From Candidatus Sysuiplasma jiujiangense (GTDB lineage Archaea; Thermoplasmatota; Thermoplasmata; Sysuiplasmatales; Sysuiplasmataceae), in the NCBI GenBank assembly GCA_019721075.1, contig JAHEAD010000003.1:62001-126000 (forward strand): 64,000 nt of DNA, in the 5' to 3' direction. Both the position numbers and the translations under genes were made by a program. A model generated the notes under the pieces. That model was not told where the DNA came from, did not search any database, and saw only the letters and a list, made by a program, of their open reading frames with translations. The first letter of the stretch is position 1, and each line of letters opens with the position of its first letter. Shown here one piece after another: positions 36,334-45,707 of the stretch.

Positions 36334-36540
36334 TTGAACAAAAACGAGAAGAAAATACACGTCAAAATCAAGAAGGGAAGCAAGCTGACGTTGAAGGACG
36401 TGTTGAAGAAGATAAAGGAAATTCAGGCCTCGAATCCGGATCTTGATGTTTTCTTTGACGGTGACGAATACGCAATCTGCAGCAGGCCGATAAAGAAAGA
36501 AGGACAGTTGACTGAAGCGAGAAACGGAGAAAGAAAATAG
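36334..36540 (+). CDS. Small basic protein of unknown function
   Basis: This is a 68-residue protein with a Lys-rich N-terminus (NKNEKKIHVKIKKGSKLTLK) then a helix (DVLKKIKEIQASNPDLDVFF) and a strand pair (DGDEYAICSRPIKKEG). It is not a family I recognise. The start is TTG 36334. An AT-rich element at about 36288-36300 could be its promoter. It is 115 bp after the GmhA-like gene. Codon pattern and composition look like a real gene, but a start codon error is possible. Confidence 0.5.
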   Translation: MNKNEKKIHVKIKKGSKLTLKDVLKKIKEIQASNPDLDVFFDGDEYAICSRPIKKEGQLTEARNGERK

Positions 36541-36679
36541 CCGGGCTGTTCAAACTGTGGAATACACCACGCCTGCGGACATGGACAGTTTTTCTCCGCG
36601 ATTCCGCTTCCGAAATGGGTTGTTCATTCCGATCTTAAACAACCGGAATGAAATACGGGTTTTTCCTGACACCGGGATT

Positions 36680-37150
36680 TCAGGCTTCCTGGGCTGCGGT
36701 CTCCTGATAGTTTCCAGCGCTTTCCTGATGTACCGGATTTGCGATGTCCTCGACCGACTGGATATATTTTTCAACAAAAGACTGCATTACTCTCTGGAAC
36801 GGAGCAAATTCATGCGTCTTCACATACCCTGGATATGTGTTCTCTATCCATTCCTTCTGGTTGTATGTCAGTTTTACGACAAACTCCTGGCCGCCCGGGC
36901 TTCCTCTCTTCAGTTTCGGAGGTTCGTTTGCCAGTAATGCCGCGATCTTGTTCAGAGTGTCGTTAGCCTCCGCCTCAATTCTCTGCGAGGGAAGCTCGGC
37001 AGCACTTGCGAGCGCAGTAACAACCGCCTCTTCTGCAGCGAGTGTCTCCTCAGGTGTGGGCGAGGTCACAACAGAACTTTCCGCAGATACGGCTGCTGCC
37101 GTCACATTGCCTTTTCTCCGACCGAACGCACGTTTCAATCTGTCAAACAT
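36680..37150 (-). CDS. Unknown protein with an Ala-rich N-terminal linker
   Basis: This is a 156-residue protein. ATG 37150 (MFDRLKRAFGRRKG) is preferred because GAGGATGGG lies just upstream; a frame extension of 19 residues to 37207 is poorer. Residues about 15-75 are Ala/Glu/Thr-rich and probably disordered. Residues about 80-150 form a compact region (KLTYNQKEWIENTYPGYVKT and EFAPFQRVMQSFVEKYIQSV) that looks like a helical DNA- or protein-binding domain, but I cannot name the family. It stands alone on its strand. Confidence 0.5.
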   Translation of the reverse strand: MFDRLKRAFGRRKGNVTAAAVSAESSVVTSPTPEETLAAEEAVVTALASAAELPSQRIEAEANDTLNKIAALLANEPPKLKRGSPGGQEFVVKLTYNQKEWIENTYPGYVKTHEFAPFQRVMQSFVEKYIQSVEDIANPVHQESAGNYQETAAQEA

Positions 37151-37207
37151 TTTCCCATCCTCTTCTTCGTTTTGTTTCACCGAATAGGGAAATCTTCCGA
37201 TTTCCAA

Positions 37208-37668
37208 TTCCAGCAGGCATATTGCATTTCAAGTATAAAATATTGTCTGACGATCGTATGACATATCTGGAAATTGGTAAAAAAGCGGAAACTGCAGGGT
37301 TATTTTCATTTCTGTCAGGCATACACAATATAAATAATGAATTTATTATTAAAATATATTTCGATGACCAGCTGCTGATTTATTTTAATCGCAAATTGTG
37401 GTTGAGCACACGGTGAAATATCCCTGATCCTGGCATTGGGAGGGGGTGTCATTCAATCTCCGGGCGGAATGCCCTCCACTCACCGTAAGAATTCCGGAAA
37501 GCGGAATCCAGAGCAGGTTTCGCCGCAGTCAGGGCGTATTGTGATTGAGTCCCGTGACTCCCGCAATCTCAAAATGTAAGCAAAAAGACTTAAAGCAAAA
37601 GGAATTGAATCAGTAGCGATCGAAGGAATGCTTTGAACCGTTCGGGAGAATTGCAGAGTGATTGAAAA
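37208..37668. other. Upstream region of cdc48, no supported gene
   Basis: The first half is AT-rich (for example, near 37325-37385) and the second half mixed. A TATA-like GACTTAAAGCAAAA lies near 37587-37600, about 70-80 bp before cdc48. No tRNA, repeat or protein-coding frame was recognised. Confidence 0.5.
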
Positions 37669-39879
37669 ATGAGTGAAGGAATTACGCTGAAGGTTGCGCG
37701 TGCACACCATCAATCGGAAGTCGGCCTGGGAAGGGCCAGAATAGACACTGCGACAAGAAAGGAACTCCAGATTGAAGTCGGGGACATCATAGAAATCATA
37801 GGAAAGAGGAGGACAGCGGCAAAAGTCTTCAGGGCTTCGCATGAGGATGAGAACAAGGGCATAATCAGGATAGACGGCATGATCAGGGGCAATGCCGGCG
37901 TCAGCATTGGCGAGAAAGTGGTTGCCAAAAAGGCAGACGTGCAGAAAGCCGGAAAAGTGGTTGTCGCTCCGAAGATACCGCAGGGCAAAAAGGTGAAATT
38001 CGGCCAGGGCGTGGAAGAGCTGTTCAAAAAGGGGCTGATGAACCGGCCGCTTGTCAAGGGCGATGAAATAATAATTCCGAATATAGCGCTGATAGGCGAC
38101 TTCCTTCCGTTTGTTGTAATCTCGACAACACCGGCAGGTGTTGTCCTCGTTGTTGACACGACTGAACTCGTAGTCAAAAGCGAGGCTGTCGAGGTAAGCG
38201 AGTCGGCAGCGCCAATGATAACATATGATGACATCGGAGGGCTCGAAAATGAACTTCAGAGAGTCCGTGAGATGATAGAGCTCCCGCTGAAGCATCCCGA
38301 GCTCTTTGAGAGACTCGGTATTGATCCGCCGAAGGGTGTCCTGCTTTACGGTCCGCCCGGTACGGGCAAAACACTGATTGCCAGGGCTGTGGCGAGCGAG
38401 GCAGGTGCCAGCTTTTACTCGATTCAGGGACCGGAGATAATGAGCAAATATTACGGCCAGAGCGAGGAAAAACTGAGGGAGAAGTTTGAGGAGGCGGAGA
38501 AAAATGCGCCAAGCATCGTATTCATAGATGAGCTCGACTCCATCGCTCCGAAGAGAGAAGAGGTACAGGGCGAGGTGGAAAGGAGGGTTGTTGCGCAACT
38601 GCTCACGTTAATGGACGGACTGAGCAAGAGGGGCCATGTGATAGTCATAGGGGCGACAAACAGGGAGGATGCAATTGATCCTGCTCTCAGGAGACCCGGA
38701 CGTTTCGACAGGGAAATAGAGATCGGAGTTCCGACGAGGGACGGCAGGAAAGAGATAATGCTCATACACACCAGAAGGATGCCTCTTGAAGAAGGATTCG
38801 ACCTGAATAAATTCATTGATCTTACATACGGTTTTGTCGGAGCAGATCTCGCCGCCCTTGCGCGTGAGGCGGCAATGAAGACGCTTGTGAGATATATTCC
38901 GGAGATTGATCTCGATAAGCCGATTCCCGCCGACATGCTGGAAAAGATGAAGGTTACTGAACTTGATTTCATGAACGCACTCAAAGAGGTCGAGCCCAGC
39001 GCCATGAGGGAAGTGCAGATCGAAATACCGACGGTTGCCTGGAAGGATGTCGGAGGGCTTGAAGCAATCAAAAGACAGCTGTGGGAGGCAATAGAAATGC
39101 CGCTGAAATCGCCGGAAAAGCTGCAGAGACTTGGGATAACACCACCCAGGGGTATACTTCTTTACGGTCCGCCCGGTACGGGAAAAACACTGATTGCCCG
39201 GGCTCTGGCGAATGAGTCCAAGGCAAATTTCATAGCTATAAAGGGCCCGGAAGTAATGAGCAAATGGGTCGGCGAGAGCGAAAAAGCTGTCAGGCAGATA
39301 TTCAAGAAGGCAAAACAGGTTTCCCCGAGTATCATATTCCTGGATGAGCTGGACGCAATCGCGCCGCAGAGAGGAATGAGTTTCGATTCCGGTGCAAGCG
39401 AGAGAGTGGTTGATCAGATACTCACATCCCTTGACGGCCTGGAGTCGCTTGGTTCGGTTACAGTACTTGCGGCCACGAACAGGCCCGACATTGTTGACAA
39501 GGCTCTTCTCAGGCCGGGACGATTTGACAAGATTGTGCTCGTGCCGGTGCCTGACAAGGAGGACAGGCTGGATATTCTCAGGGTTCACACCTCAGGAATG
39601 CCTCTGAAAAACGTGGATCTTGAGGATCTGGCAGAAAGAACCGAAGGCTTTGTCGGAGCAGACATTGAAGCGCTGTGCAGGGAAGCCGCATTCAATGCCA
39701 TCAGGGAAAATCCTGATGCCAGGGAGGTGAAAATGTCAGATTTTGAGAAGGCTCTGACAACAGTATTCCCCTCGACAAATGAAGAAACAATGCGCTACTA
39801 TGAGCGCTTTGGCCATGACCTCAGGTCTGCTCTCATAAGAAAGGGAGAGAGTGCCGGAGGATACGGATACTACAGATAG
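37669..39879 (+). CDS. cdc48: Cdc48/VCP-type AAA+ ATPase (VAT)
   Basis: This is a 736-residue double-AAA+ unfoldase that remodels or unfolds proteins, often ahead of degradation. The N-domain with a double-psi barrel spans about residues 1-180. D1 has Walker A GPPGTGKT (about 227-234), Walker [15 protein letters not shown] and [21 protein letters not shown]2 has Walker A GPPGTGKT (about 500-507), [15 protein letters not shown] and [20 protein letters not shown]. The C-terminus ends Gly-Tyr-Gly-Tyr-Tyr-Arg, and Tyr-Tyr-Arg fits the HbYX motif by which archaeal Cdc48 can dock on the 20S proteasome. ATG 37669 is a good fit to the family start. It appears to be monocistronic. Confidence 0.97.
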   Translation: MSEGITLKVARAHHQSEVGLGRARIDTATRKELQIEVGDIIEIIGKRRTAAKVFRASHEDENKGIIRIDGMIRGNAGVSIGEKVVAKKADVQKAGKVVVAPKIPQGKKVKFGQGVEELFKKGLMNRPLVKGDEIIIPNIALIGDFLPFVVISTTPAGVVLVVDTTELVVKSEAVEVSESAAPMITYDDIGGLENELQRVREMIELPLKHPELFERLGIDPPKGVLLYGPPGTGKTLIARAVASEAGASFYSIQGPEIMSKYYGQSEEKLREKFEEAEKNAPSIVFIDELDSIAPKREEVQGEVERRVVAQLLTLMDGLSKRGHVIVIGATNREDAIDPALRRPGRFDREIEIGVPTRDGRKEIMLIHTRRMPLEEGFDLNKFIDLTYGFVGADLAALAREAAMKTLVRYIPEIDLDKPIPADMLEKMKVTELDFMNALKEVEPSAMREVQIEIPTVAWKDVGGLEAIKRQLWEAIEMPLKSPEKLQRLGITPPRGILLYGPPGTGKTLIARALANESKANFIAIKGPEVMSKWVGESEKAVRQIFKKAKQVSPSIIFLDELDAIAPQRGMSFDSGASERVVDQILTSLDGLESLGSVTVLAATNRPDIVDKALLRPGRFDKIVLVPVPDKEDRLDILRVHTSGMPLKNVDLEDLAERTEGFVGADIEALCREAAFNAIRENPDAREVKMSDFEKALTTVFPSTNEETMRYYERFGHDLRSALIRKGESAGGYGYYR

Positions 39880-39944
39880 GAAATATCCCGCAGTTAGCCA
39901 CCTCTTCCGGCATGTTTCAGTATTGAAACCGCAAAACGCAAAAC

Positions 39945-39951
39945 TTTTTTT
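39945..39951 (+). terminator. T-tract terminator after cdc48
   Basis: Seven T follow the cdc48 stop by about 65 bp, consistent with archaeal oligo-T termination. No strong stem precedes it. Confidence 0.4.
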
Positions 39952-40054
39952 CCCTGCGAATGAGCGGTTGGCGAAAATAACCTGTACCTGGCAGCTGAAT
40001 GCCTGAAGCGGAATAACTTGAAATATCAGAAAATCGAAGCGGAAACGAAGCAGA

Positions 40055-40660
40055 ATGAAGCTTGAAGTACCGTTCTACAGACAGACAATGGATTTCACAT
40101 GCGGAGCAGCCTGCCTTGTCATGGTACTCTCTTTTTTCGACAGCGGCTTCGTGATGGGAAGGGACTCGGAGATGGATCTCTGGCGGGAGGGAACGAGTGT
40201 TCTTGCACTCGGAATGGGAAGATACGGCATTTCGCTGCCGCTTCTCAGACGGGGTTGCACAGTAAAAATCAGAACAAACGTGAAGGGAATAGAGTTCCTT
40301 GAGAGGATCAGCAGAAGACTGGGACCGCATGAAATGTCGATTTTCAGGGAAATCTACATGGAAAGGAAGGACAGGGCAATCAGGATGGGACTTGTCGAGG
40401 AAGAGACGGATGATTTTGGCGAAAAGGAGATCCTTGAGGCTTTCCATGAAGGAAGGGTTCCTGTACTTCTAACCGATGCTTCAGCGCTCGGTGATGACGA
40501 GGCACCTCACTGGATTGTCATTACAGGCATTGAGGACAGCATGCTGTATTTCAACAATCCACTCGACAGAAAGGAAAGTATGCTGCCACTCTCCGAATTA
40601 AAGCGAATCAACGGTTTCCACGGGGAGAAGATACTCCTGGTAACAGGGCCGCGGAAGTGA
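40055..40660 (+). CDS. Peptidase C39-like papain-fold protein
   Basis: This is a 201-residue soluble protein. The N-terminus VPFYRQTMDFTCGAACLVMV (about 5-24) carries a Cys in the C39 catalytic context (TCGAACLVM). HWIVITGIED (about 152-161) supplies the His, and the Asn/Asp of FNNPLD (about 167-172) completes a probable triad. Bacterial C39 domains process bacteriocin leaders; stand-alone archaeal homologues have unknown substrates and some are transglutaminase-like or inactive. There is no membrane transporter gene next to it. ATG 40055 is the first start in frame. Confidence 0.75.
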   Translation: MKLEVPFYRQTMDFTCGAACLVMVLSFFDSGFVMGRDSEMDLWREGTSVLALGMGRYGISLPLLRRGCTVKIRTNVKGIEFLERISRRLGPHEMSIFREIYMERKDRAIRMGLVEEETDDFGEKEILEAFHEGRVPVLLTDASALGDDEAPHWIVITGIEDSMLYFNNPLDRKESMLPLSELKRINGFHGEKILLVTGPRK

Positions 40661-40683
40661 CAGGGCGCAGTCACTTCACGCAG

Positions 40684-40929
40684 TCACTTCATATTCATGA
40701 CAACAACGTCCTTGACTGCCCTCATTTCACTGAATGGCAGGACGAGTCTTCCCTGATCGTCTGTCCGGAAGAGTCTTGGTTCTATTTCCTCCGCAGGTAT
40801 TACAAGAACGTTTTCTATCATACCAGTTGCAGTCTCAATTATGAAATTGTCAATCAGACCGAGAATCTGCCCGTCCTCGGTCATCACAGTCTTACCCTTA
40901 AGTTCGGTTATGAATTTTCTTGAAGGCAT
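40684..40929 (-). CDS. Small PRC-barrel domain protein
   Basis: This is an 81-residue protein that is a single PRC-barrel: KFITELKGKTVMTEDGQILG, LIDNFIIETATGMIENVLVI, then EIEPRLF and the closing LPFSEMRAVKDVVVMNM. Small archaeal PRC-barrels include the CdpB proteins that bind SepF at the FtsZ ring. FtsZ is in this window, about 5 kb away, so a division role is possible but unproven. Others act in RNA metabolism. It converges with the C39-like gene. Confidence 0.85.
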   Translation of the reverse strand: MPSRKFITELKGKTVMTEDGQILGLIDNFIIETATGMIENVLVIPAEEIEPRLFRTDDQGRLVLPFSEMRAVKDVVVMNMK

Positions 40930-41111
40930 TCCGGCACCATCACTGTCGTTCCGATACCCTGAAGACCATATTTAATCATGTCGAACTGCTCCACGAGCGT
41001 ATCGGAGCAGGCTTTGCATGGCCTCCGGCAGCGTCCTGTCCAGCTCACCGGGAACCGCCGCAGAGAGCGGTAAATTCTTGACCATGCAGATTATGCGTGA
41101 GAGGGACCACT

Positions 41112-41768
41112 ATGCCGAAAACGGTTACCGCAAGACTGGTCGAGTGGAAGGAAATAGTCCAATGGTGTTCGGCCATAGCCGAGAAAGTTATGAACAGCGA
41201 ATTCAGGCCGGATGTAATCGTAGGCATGGCCCGGGGCGGCTGGGTTCCCTCCAGACTCGTGTGTGATGAACTGGTCGTCAAGAATCTCATTTCGGTGAAG
41301 ACGCAGCACTGGGGAATGACAGCAACGAGAGACGGGAAAGCTGTCTTATCCTCCGGAATAAGCGAGAATCTTCAGGGAAAGAGGGTTCTGATAGTCGATG
41401 ATATCACGGATACCGGGGAAAGCATCAGGCTCGCTTTTGAGCATGTGAAGTCACTTGGACCGGAAGAAACAAAATGCGCCGCGATGCTTCACATAAGCCA
41501 TTCGAAATTTGTTCCGGACTATTATGCAGAGGAGGTTAACGCGGCGAACTGGAAATGGTTTGTATTCCCCTGGAATTACAATGAGGATATGGCTGCATTC
41601 ATCACCGGAATACTGTCAGACTCACAAAAAACACTCAGTGAAATATCCGAACTCCTCCGGGCTGACAACGGCATAACATTGTCTGAAAAGCAGCTGCTGA
41701 CTACCCTGGTGCGTTTTTCCAAACTCGGGATAGTGTCCAGGACCGGCGGTCTGTGGCGCAAAAACTGA
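41112..41768 (+). CDS. Purine phosphoribosyltransferase-like protein with C-terminal helical extension
   Basis: This is a 218-residue cytoplasmic type I phosphoribosyltransferase. The PRPP-binding motif VLIVDDITDTGES (about 93-105) and the GMARGGWVPSRLVCDEL segment (about 38-54) are typical of COG2236-type (xanthine/hypoxanthine-like) enzymes. Residues about 155-218 form an additional helix-rich part (SEISELLRADNGITLSEKQL, followed by LVRFSKLGIVSR) resembling a winged helix, which could bind DNA or dimerise. ATG 41112 is chosen over the in-frame GTG 41097 (15 bp upstream) because GAGAGGGA lies before it. The base specificity cannot be read. Confidence 0.85.
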   Translation: MPKTVTARLVEWKEIVQWCSAIAEKVMNSEFRPDVIVGMARGGWVPSRLVCDELVVKNLISVKTQHWGMTATRDGKAVLSSGISENLQGKRVLIVDDITDTGESIRLAFEHVKSLGPEETKCAAMLHISHSKFVPDYYAEEVNAANWKWFVFPWNYNEDMAAFITGILSDSQKTLSEISELLRADNGITLSEKQLLTTLVRFSKLGIVSRTGGLWRKN

Positions 41769-41783
41769 TTCGGCAGGAGCACA

Positions 41784-43025
41784 TTATCTGAAAGCGCCGC
41801 TGAAGATTTCTGCGCTCCTCCTCAGATCTTCCAGAACATCGAGTTTCTTTCCTGACAGAAGTGCCTCCAGGGCACCTCCGCCCGTGCTGACGTATGAGAA
41901 GTGCCCCGTAAAACCGAGACTTGAGACGGCCGATGCCGTATGGCCTCCGCCGACAATGCTGTATTTATCTCCTTCAGTTGCGGCTCTGAAGATTGCACTT
42001 GTGCCCTTCCCGAAGCCCTCCTTCTCGTAAACTCCCGCAGGACCGGAAATGAAAACAGTCCTTGCGGATGAAATAATTCCCGAGTACCGGGAAATGGTCT
42101 CATCACCTATGTCCCATGCCTCCCTGCCCTGAATCCACTGATCGGCTTTCGCATTCACCCTTCTGCCGTCCACATTGAATGCAAGGTCAGTGGGCAGATA
42201 TATCCTGTCCGAGGCTTCAAGCAGTTCGGCTGCCGCGGATACAAAGTCGTCACCCGACTCTGCCAGTATGTAGTCACGCGTTTTTTTGTCTGCTTTTACA
42301 CCCTTTGCGACAAGAAAAGCGACAGAAAGGAGTCCGGAGAGAAGAATACTGTCCGCGTGTCTGCCGGAACTGACGCTGTTCAGCACCGGAAGAAAATCGG
42401 AAAATTTCTTTCCTCCGAAGACGTAAACGGCCGGTCTCTCCGGATTGTCCAGAAGACCGGAAATATGGGAAAGTTCATCCTGCATGAGCCGCCCTATGGA
42501 AGAAGGGAGCGTTCTGGTAAACCCCACCATGGAACAGTGGGCCCTGTGTATTGCTGCAAATGCATCGTTTACGAAATAGTCGAAGAGGGGAGAAAGCACA
42601 GTAACAAGTTCACGCATTGAATGTTCTTCCGCACTTGCATTCTTCTGCTCATAATCCAGCCCTCTGACGTTGTCAAGCACAAGCGCATGTCCCGCTGACA
42701 GACTGTGAATGGCATCCGCAGCAGATTTACCGCAAATATCAGGAACAAAACGGACATCTGCGCCCGCAGCCTCTCCGAGAATCCGGCTGTGCTGCTCGAG
42801 AGATATGAAGTCGTAACCACCTGGTCTTCCCTGATGTGCGATAACGGCTACCGAGGCGCCCTTCTCCAGAAGTTCGCGGAGCGTACGTGAGGCGGCAACT
42901 ATCTTCTCCCTTCCCTCGATCCTGCCCGTTTTCCTGTCCACAGGTGAGTTGAGATCCAGGCGGAGAAGGATCCTTTTACCGCGTGGTGAGAAGGAGTCGA
43001 TAGTTTTTATGCCGTCCAGGAGCAT
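41784..43025 (-). CDS. pgk: Phosphoglycerate kinase
   Basis: This is a 413-residue glycolytic/gluconeogenic enzyme that converts 1,3-bisphosphoglycerate and ADP to 3-phosphoglycerate and ATP. It has the N-terminal ILLRLDLNSPVDRKTGRIEG, the substrate His/Arg region AHQGRPGG, the C-domain VFGGKKFSD, and the Gly-rich late segment VGGGHTASAV. The ORF starts at ATG 43025, 9 bp after the GAPDH stop, so gap and pgk are one operon, a common archaeal arrangement. The size is normal. It converges on the phosphoribosyltransferase gene 15 bp away. Confidence 0.97.
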   Translation of the reverse strand: MLLDGIKTIDSFSPRGKRILLRLDLNSPVDRKTGRIEGREKIVAASRTLRELLEKGASVAVIAHQGRPGGYDFISLEQHSRILGEAAGADVRFVPDICGKSAADAIHSLSAGHALVLDNVRGLDYEQKNASAEEHSMRELVTVLSPLFDYFVNDAFAAIHRAHCSMVGFTRTLPSSIGRLMQDELSHISGLLDNPERPAVYVFGGKKFSDFLPVLNSVSSGRHADSILLSGLLSVAFLVAKGVKADKKTRDYILAESGDDFVSAAAELLEASDRIYLPTDLAFNVDGRRVNAKADQWIQGREAWDIGDETISRYSGIISSARTVFISGPAGVYEKEGFGKGTSAIFRAATEGDKYSIVGGGHTASAVSSLGFTGHFSYVSTGGGALEALLSGKKLDVLEDLRRSAEIFSGAFR

Positions 43026-43034
43026 GCAACCACT

Positions 43035-44051
43035 TCATACAATTCCAAGAGATTTGTCTGTCTTCCTGATGCTTCTTGACGCATCCTTCTCTATCTCCAT
43101 CATGGAACGGATACAGTCTATATTTTCAGGTATTACATCACTCTCCTGGTGGACTGCCTGATAGTAATACAGGCTGTTTCCTTCGACATGAGTGCCGTCC
43201 TCCCAGACTATTGTTTCCGCAAAATCACCCCCGTGCCTGCCCAGATCCCTTGCTATTTCCATTATCTGGCCGCTGGTCTTTATTCCATGCTTGCCGCTGA
43301 CAAACTTTATTCTCGGCATCTGATCCCAGAGTGAAAGGACGTCCGCAGTTGTAACGCCCTGTTTTCTGAGCCTGACATACAGGCAGTGGACATGCATGTT
43401 GGTCGTCGGAACCTTGGCTGCCATAGTGCTTATCTTCAGATCAGGCAGGACCGTCCGGACATCCTGACCGTGATGAGTGGGAACATGGAGCGACGGTTCG
43501 ACAGCGTTAAGTGCGCTTCCCCTGGATTCGGCAGGATCCGCGCCCCGCCTGATTATGGCCGCAAAGGCATCTTCCACCTTGAACATTCTGTCCAGAGGAT
43601 AGAGAGTTCTTATCAGTCCCGTGGTGTTGCATGAGACAACCCTCGAATATTTCCTTCCAAGTGCCATTTCGTAGGAGGCAAATGCATTGAAGGAAAAACC
43701 TGCCACTTCATGTTTCTCACCGCCCTGGAATATCGCCTTGACACCGGCCTCCTCGTACAGTTTCTTGTTTTCACTGCCTACGCCCTCGGGGGTGCAGTCT
43801 ACGATCAGATCGGTTTTTGTCAGAAGATCGTGGATATCGCCCTCGACATCTATGCCCTGTTTCCTGAATTCATCCACATTTGCGCTGTCTGCCACATAAA
43901 GGGGAAAACCTTCCCTGTTAGCAAGCCTTGCCTCGTAGCTCGGCTTTGTCTTCGTAACACCGATGAGTTCCATATCGTCCTGGAGCTTGACAGCCCTGGC
44001 TACTCTCTTCCCGATGGTGCCGAAACCGTTGACTGCAATTCTCGCGGTCAT
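43035..44051 (-). CDS. gap: Glyceraldehyde-3-phosphate dehydrogenase, archaeal type II
   Basis: This is a 338-residue NAD(P)-dependent enzyme of central carbon metabolism. The nucleotide-binding start is ARIAVNGFGTIGKRVARAV, the catalytic Cys is in VVSCNTTGLIRTL (about residue 140), and the archaeal insertion PTHHGQDVRTVLPDL and RIKFVSGKHGIKT follow. ATG 44051 is used; an in-frame TTG three codons upstream is poorer. It heads the gap-pgk operon. Its promoter probably lies in the 363-bp divergent gap to the L10e gene. Confidence 0.97.
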   Translation of the reverse strand: MTARIAVNGFGTIGKRVARAVKLQDDMELIGVTKTKPSYEARLANREGFPLYVADSANVDEFRKQGIDVEGDIHDLLTKTDLIVDCTPEGVGSENKKLYEEAGVKAIFQGGEKHEVAGFSFNAFASYEMALGRKYSRVVSCNTTGLIRTLYPLDRMFKVEDAFAAIIRRGADPAESRGSALNAVEPSLHVPTHHGQDVRTVLPDLKISTMAAKVPTTNMHVHCLYVRLRKQGVTTADVLSLWDQMPRIKFVSGKHGIKTSGQIMEIARDLGRHGGDFAETIVWEDGTHVEGNSLYYYQAVHQESDVIPENIDCIRSMMEIEKDASRSIRKTDKSLGIV

Positions 44052-44414
44052 AACGTACAACTCAAGCAGACCCGCCGGTCATCTTGACATGAATGCGCCA
44101 TTCCGGCACTATGACACTGTGCCACAATGCAAAACGCCGGACATCTGCATGTTGGTACCTGCTCAGGGATTAAAAAACTTATAGCTTGCCATAATTGAGC
44201 ATGCGTCGCAGAAACTTATGAAGCAGTCATGCAGATAATATCGCCCGCCGTGAGTTCGGTGCCTGGTGACAGTGACTGAGGTGCGGCGCACATTTCCAAA
44301 TTCCGGACAATACCATCAGGCAGGCAGGATGGCGTCTCAGGAGCCGGTTATTTCTGTCAAAACTGTTATATAATTATCGTATGTAGGCTCACAGGAAGCA
44401 GAGTTGGTGTGTAA
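44052..44414. promoter_or_regulatory. Divergent promoter region between gap and L10e genes
   Basis: The gap holds a strong TATA box for the L10e gene (TTATATAATT, 44366-44375, 40 bp before the ATG). A TATA-like AAACTTATAGC near 44167-44177, which could serve either strand, lies about 120 bp from the gap start. No other gene or RNA was recognised in it. Confidence 0.55.
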
Positions 44415-44924
44415 ATGGCGAGAAAACCGGCCAGAATGTACAGTCGAATACGCGGACAGTCGTACACGCGAAAAGAATACATGGGCGGCGTACCTGCGCC
44501 ACGGATAAATCAGTTTGAGCAGGGCGATCTGCGTTCGAGCTTTCCGGTATCTCTGAGCCTGAATGTAAAGGAAGCCTGCCAGATAAGGCATACGGCACTT
44601 GAGGCCGCAAGGATTTCCGCAAACAGGGCGCTCTCCAAAAAGGCGGGGGCAAACGGCTTCTTCATGAAAGTGAGAGTCTATCCACACAACGTTCTGAGGG
44701 AGAACAAACTTGCAACGGGAGCAGGAGCAGACAGGGTATCCGACGGAATGAGGGCTGCTTTCGGAAAAGCCGTCGGAACGGCAGCAAGGGTAAAGAGAAA
44801 TCAGACGATTATGACCATCAAGGTCGGCAAACAGCACATCGATGCAGCAAAAGAGGCGCTGAACAGGGCTGCCGTCAAACTGCCGAGTCCATGCTACATT
44901 ACAGTCGAAGGAGCTACAGCCTGA
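44415..44924 (+). CDS. rpl10e: 50S ribosomal protein L10e (uL16)
   Basis: This is a 169-residue large-subunit ribosomal protein of the L16/L10e family, near the peptidyl transferase centre. It opens with the diagnostic [24 protein letters not shown] sequence and has [11 protein letters not shown] and [18 protein letters not shown]. The size is normal. ATG 44415 follows a TATA box at 44366 and no SD-type site, suggesting a short leader. It is alone in the window: no other ribosomal genes adjoin. Confidence 0.97.
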   Translation: MARKPARMYSRIRGQSYTRKEYMGGVPAPRINQFEQGDLRSSFPVSLSLNVKEACQIRHTALEAARISANRALSKKAGANGFFMKVRVYPHNVLRENKLATGAGADRVSDGMRAAFGKAVGTAARVKRNQTIMTIKVGKQHIDAAKEALNRAAVKLPSPCYITVEGATA

Positions 44925-44956
44925 AGTTCCTGTCAGCTTCAATCACAAATTTCGCC

Positions 44957-45529
44957 TCAGACCTCCAGACAGGTTCCGTCAGGCTGCTGGCCGGCAATAC
45001 TTCTTATAAAATCGTTCGCCTCATTTCTGCTATGAAGGATATATATGGTCTTCCCTCGGGATCTTTCAGAGTGCAGCATTGCTACAGTTTCCCTCCTCCC
45101 TGTTGACGGATAGAACCAGATGAACTGAAGAAATTTGAGGAACTCTCTATTGAATCTTTCTTCACATCCTTCTGTCATATCTTTCCTATCCCTCCAGCCG
45201 GCTGGGAAAAGCCTCCTGAGAGCGCCGGCAATGCATACAATCCGGTTGAAGTCGAGGAAAATCACTGTGTCTGCCGCTTCGAATCTTTCATTCAGCGTTG
45301 ACTGATAGTTGCCATCTATTATCCATGAAGGAGAGGAAATAACCTCCCTGAGTTGTTCCAGGAATTTTTCCCTGTCCACTGGAACCCATCCTGGCTTCCA
45401 GTACAATCTGTCGAGATGGCAGAGCGGTAATCCGGTTATACAGGAAATGGCCGCGGAGAAGGTTGATTTTCCTGCTCCTGGCGATCCTATGACAATAATC
45501 CTTTGACCTGATGCAATGTTCACTTTCAT
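44957..45529 (-). CDS. P-loop nucleotide kinase-like protein (FlaR/topology-modulation type)
   Basis: This is a 190-residue protein. Walker A GSPGAGKSTFSAAI (about 15-28) is followed by a P(L)CHLDRLYWKPGW segment (about 35-47), SPSWIIDGNYQSTLNERFEA (about 65-84) and VIFLDFNRIVC. This is the set shared by adenylate-kinase-like proteins annotated as DNA topology modulation proteins (FlaR). ATG 45529 (MKVNIASGQ) is preferred; the frame extends 31 codons further but that part looks non-coding. A kinase activity on a nucleotide or small molecule is likely; the historic topology label does not establish function. Confidence 0.82.
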   Translation of the reverse strand: MKVNIASGQRIIVIGSPGAGKSTFSAAISCITGLPLCHLDRLYWKPGWVPVDREKFLEQLREVISSPSWIIDGNYQSTLNERFEAADTVIFLDFNRIVCIAGALRRLFPAGWRDRKDMTEGCEERFNREFLKFLQFIWFYPSTGRRETVAMLHSERSRGKTIYILHSRNEANDFIRSIAGQQPDGTCLEV

Positions 45530-45707
45530 GGAAAACGGATACTTTTCGAAGCATCGGTATGCAATAAAACCTTTTGTTCCGGCACGGGAACAGGATTGCG
45601 CGGTATGGCAGCGCATGGTCACATGATAAAAGTTGATTTAAGGTGTTTGAGACAGCGAATAAGGTGCTGAAGGCGGGCAGTTACGGTCCGCGGTCTGCGC
45701 AGTCCTT

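Noticed and set aside
37480-39588. Long minus-strand frames (372 and 326 codons) opposite cdc48
   Set aside because: They mirror the two conserved AAA+ domains of Cdc48 on the other strand. Repeated motifs in both make each look similar, which is due to the duplicated D1/D2 sequence and not to real genes.
44957-45529. The FlaR label implying archaellum or DNA-topology function
   Set aside because: The sequence supports only a P-loop kinase-like fold; the topology-modulation label is historic.
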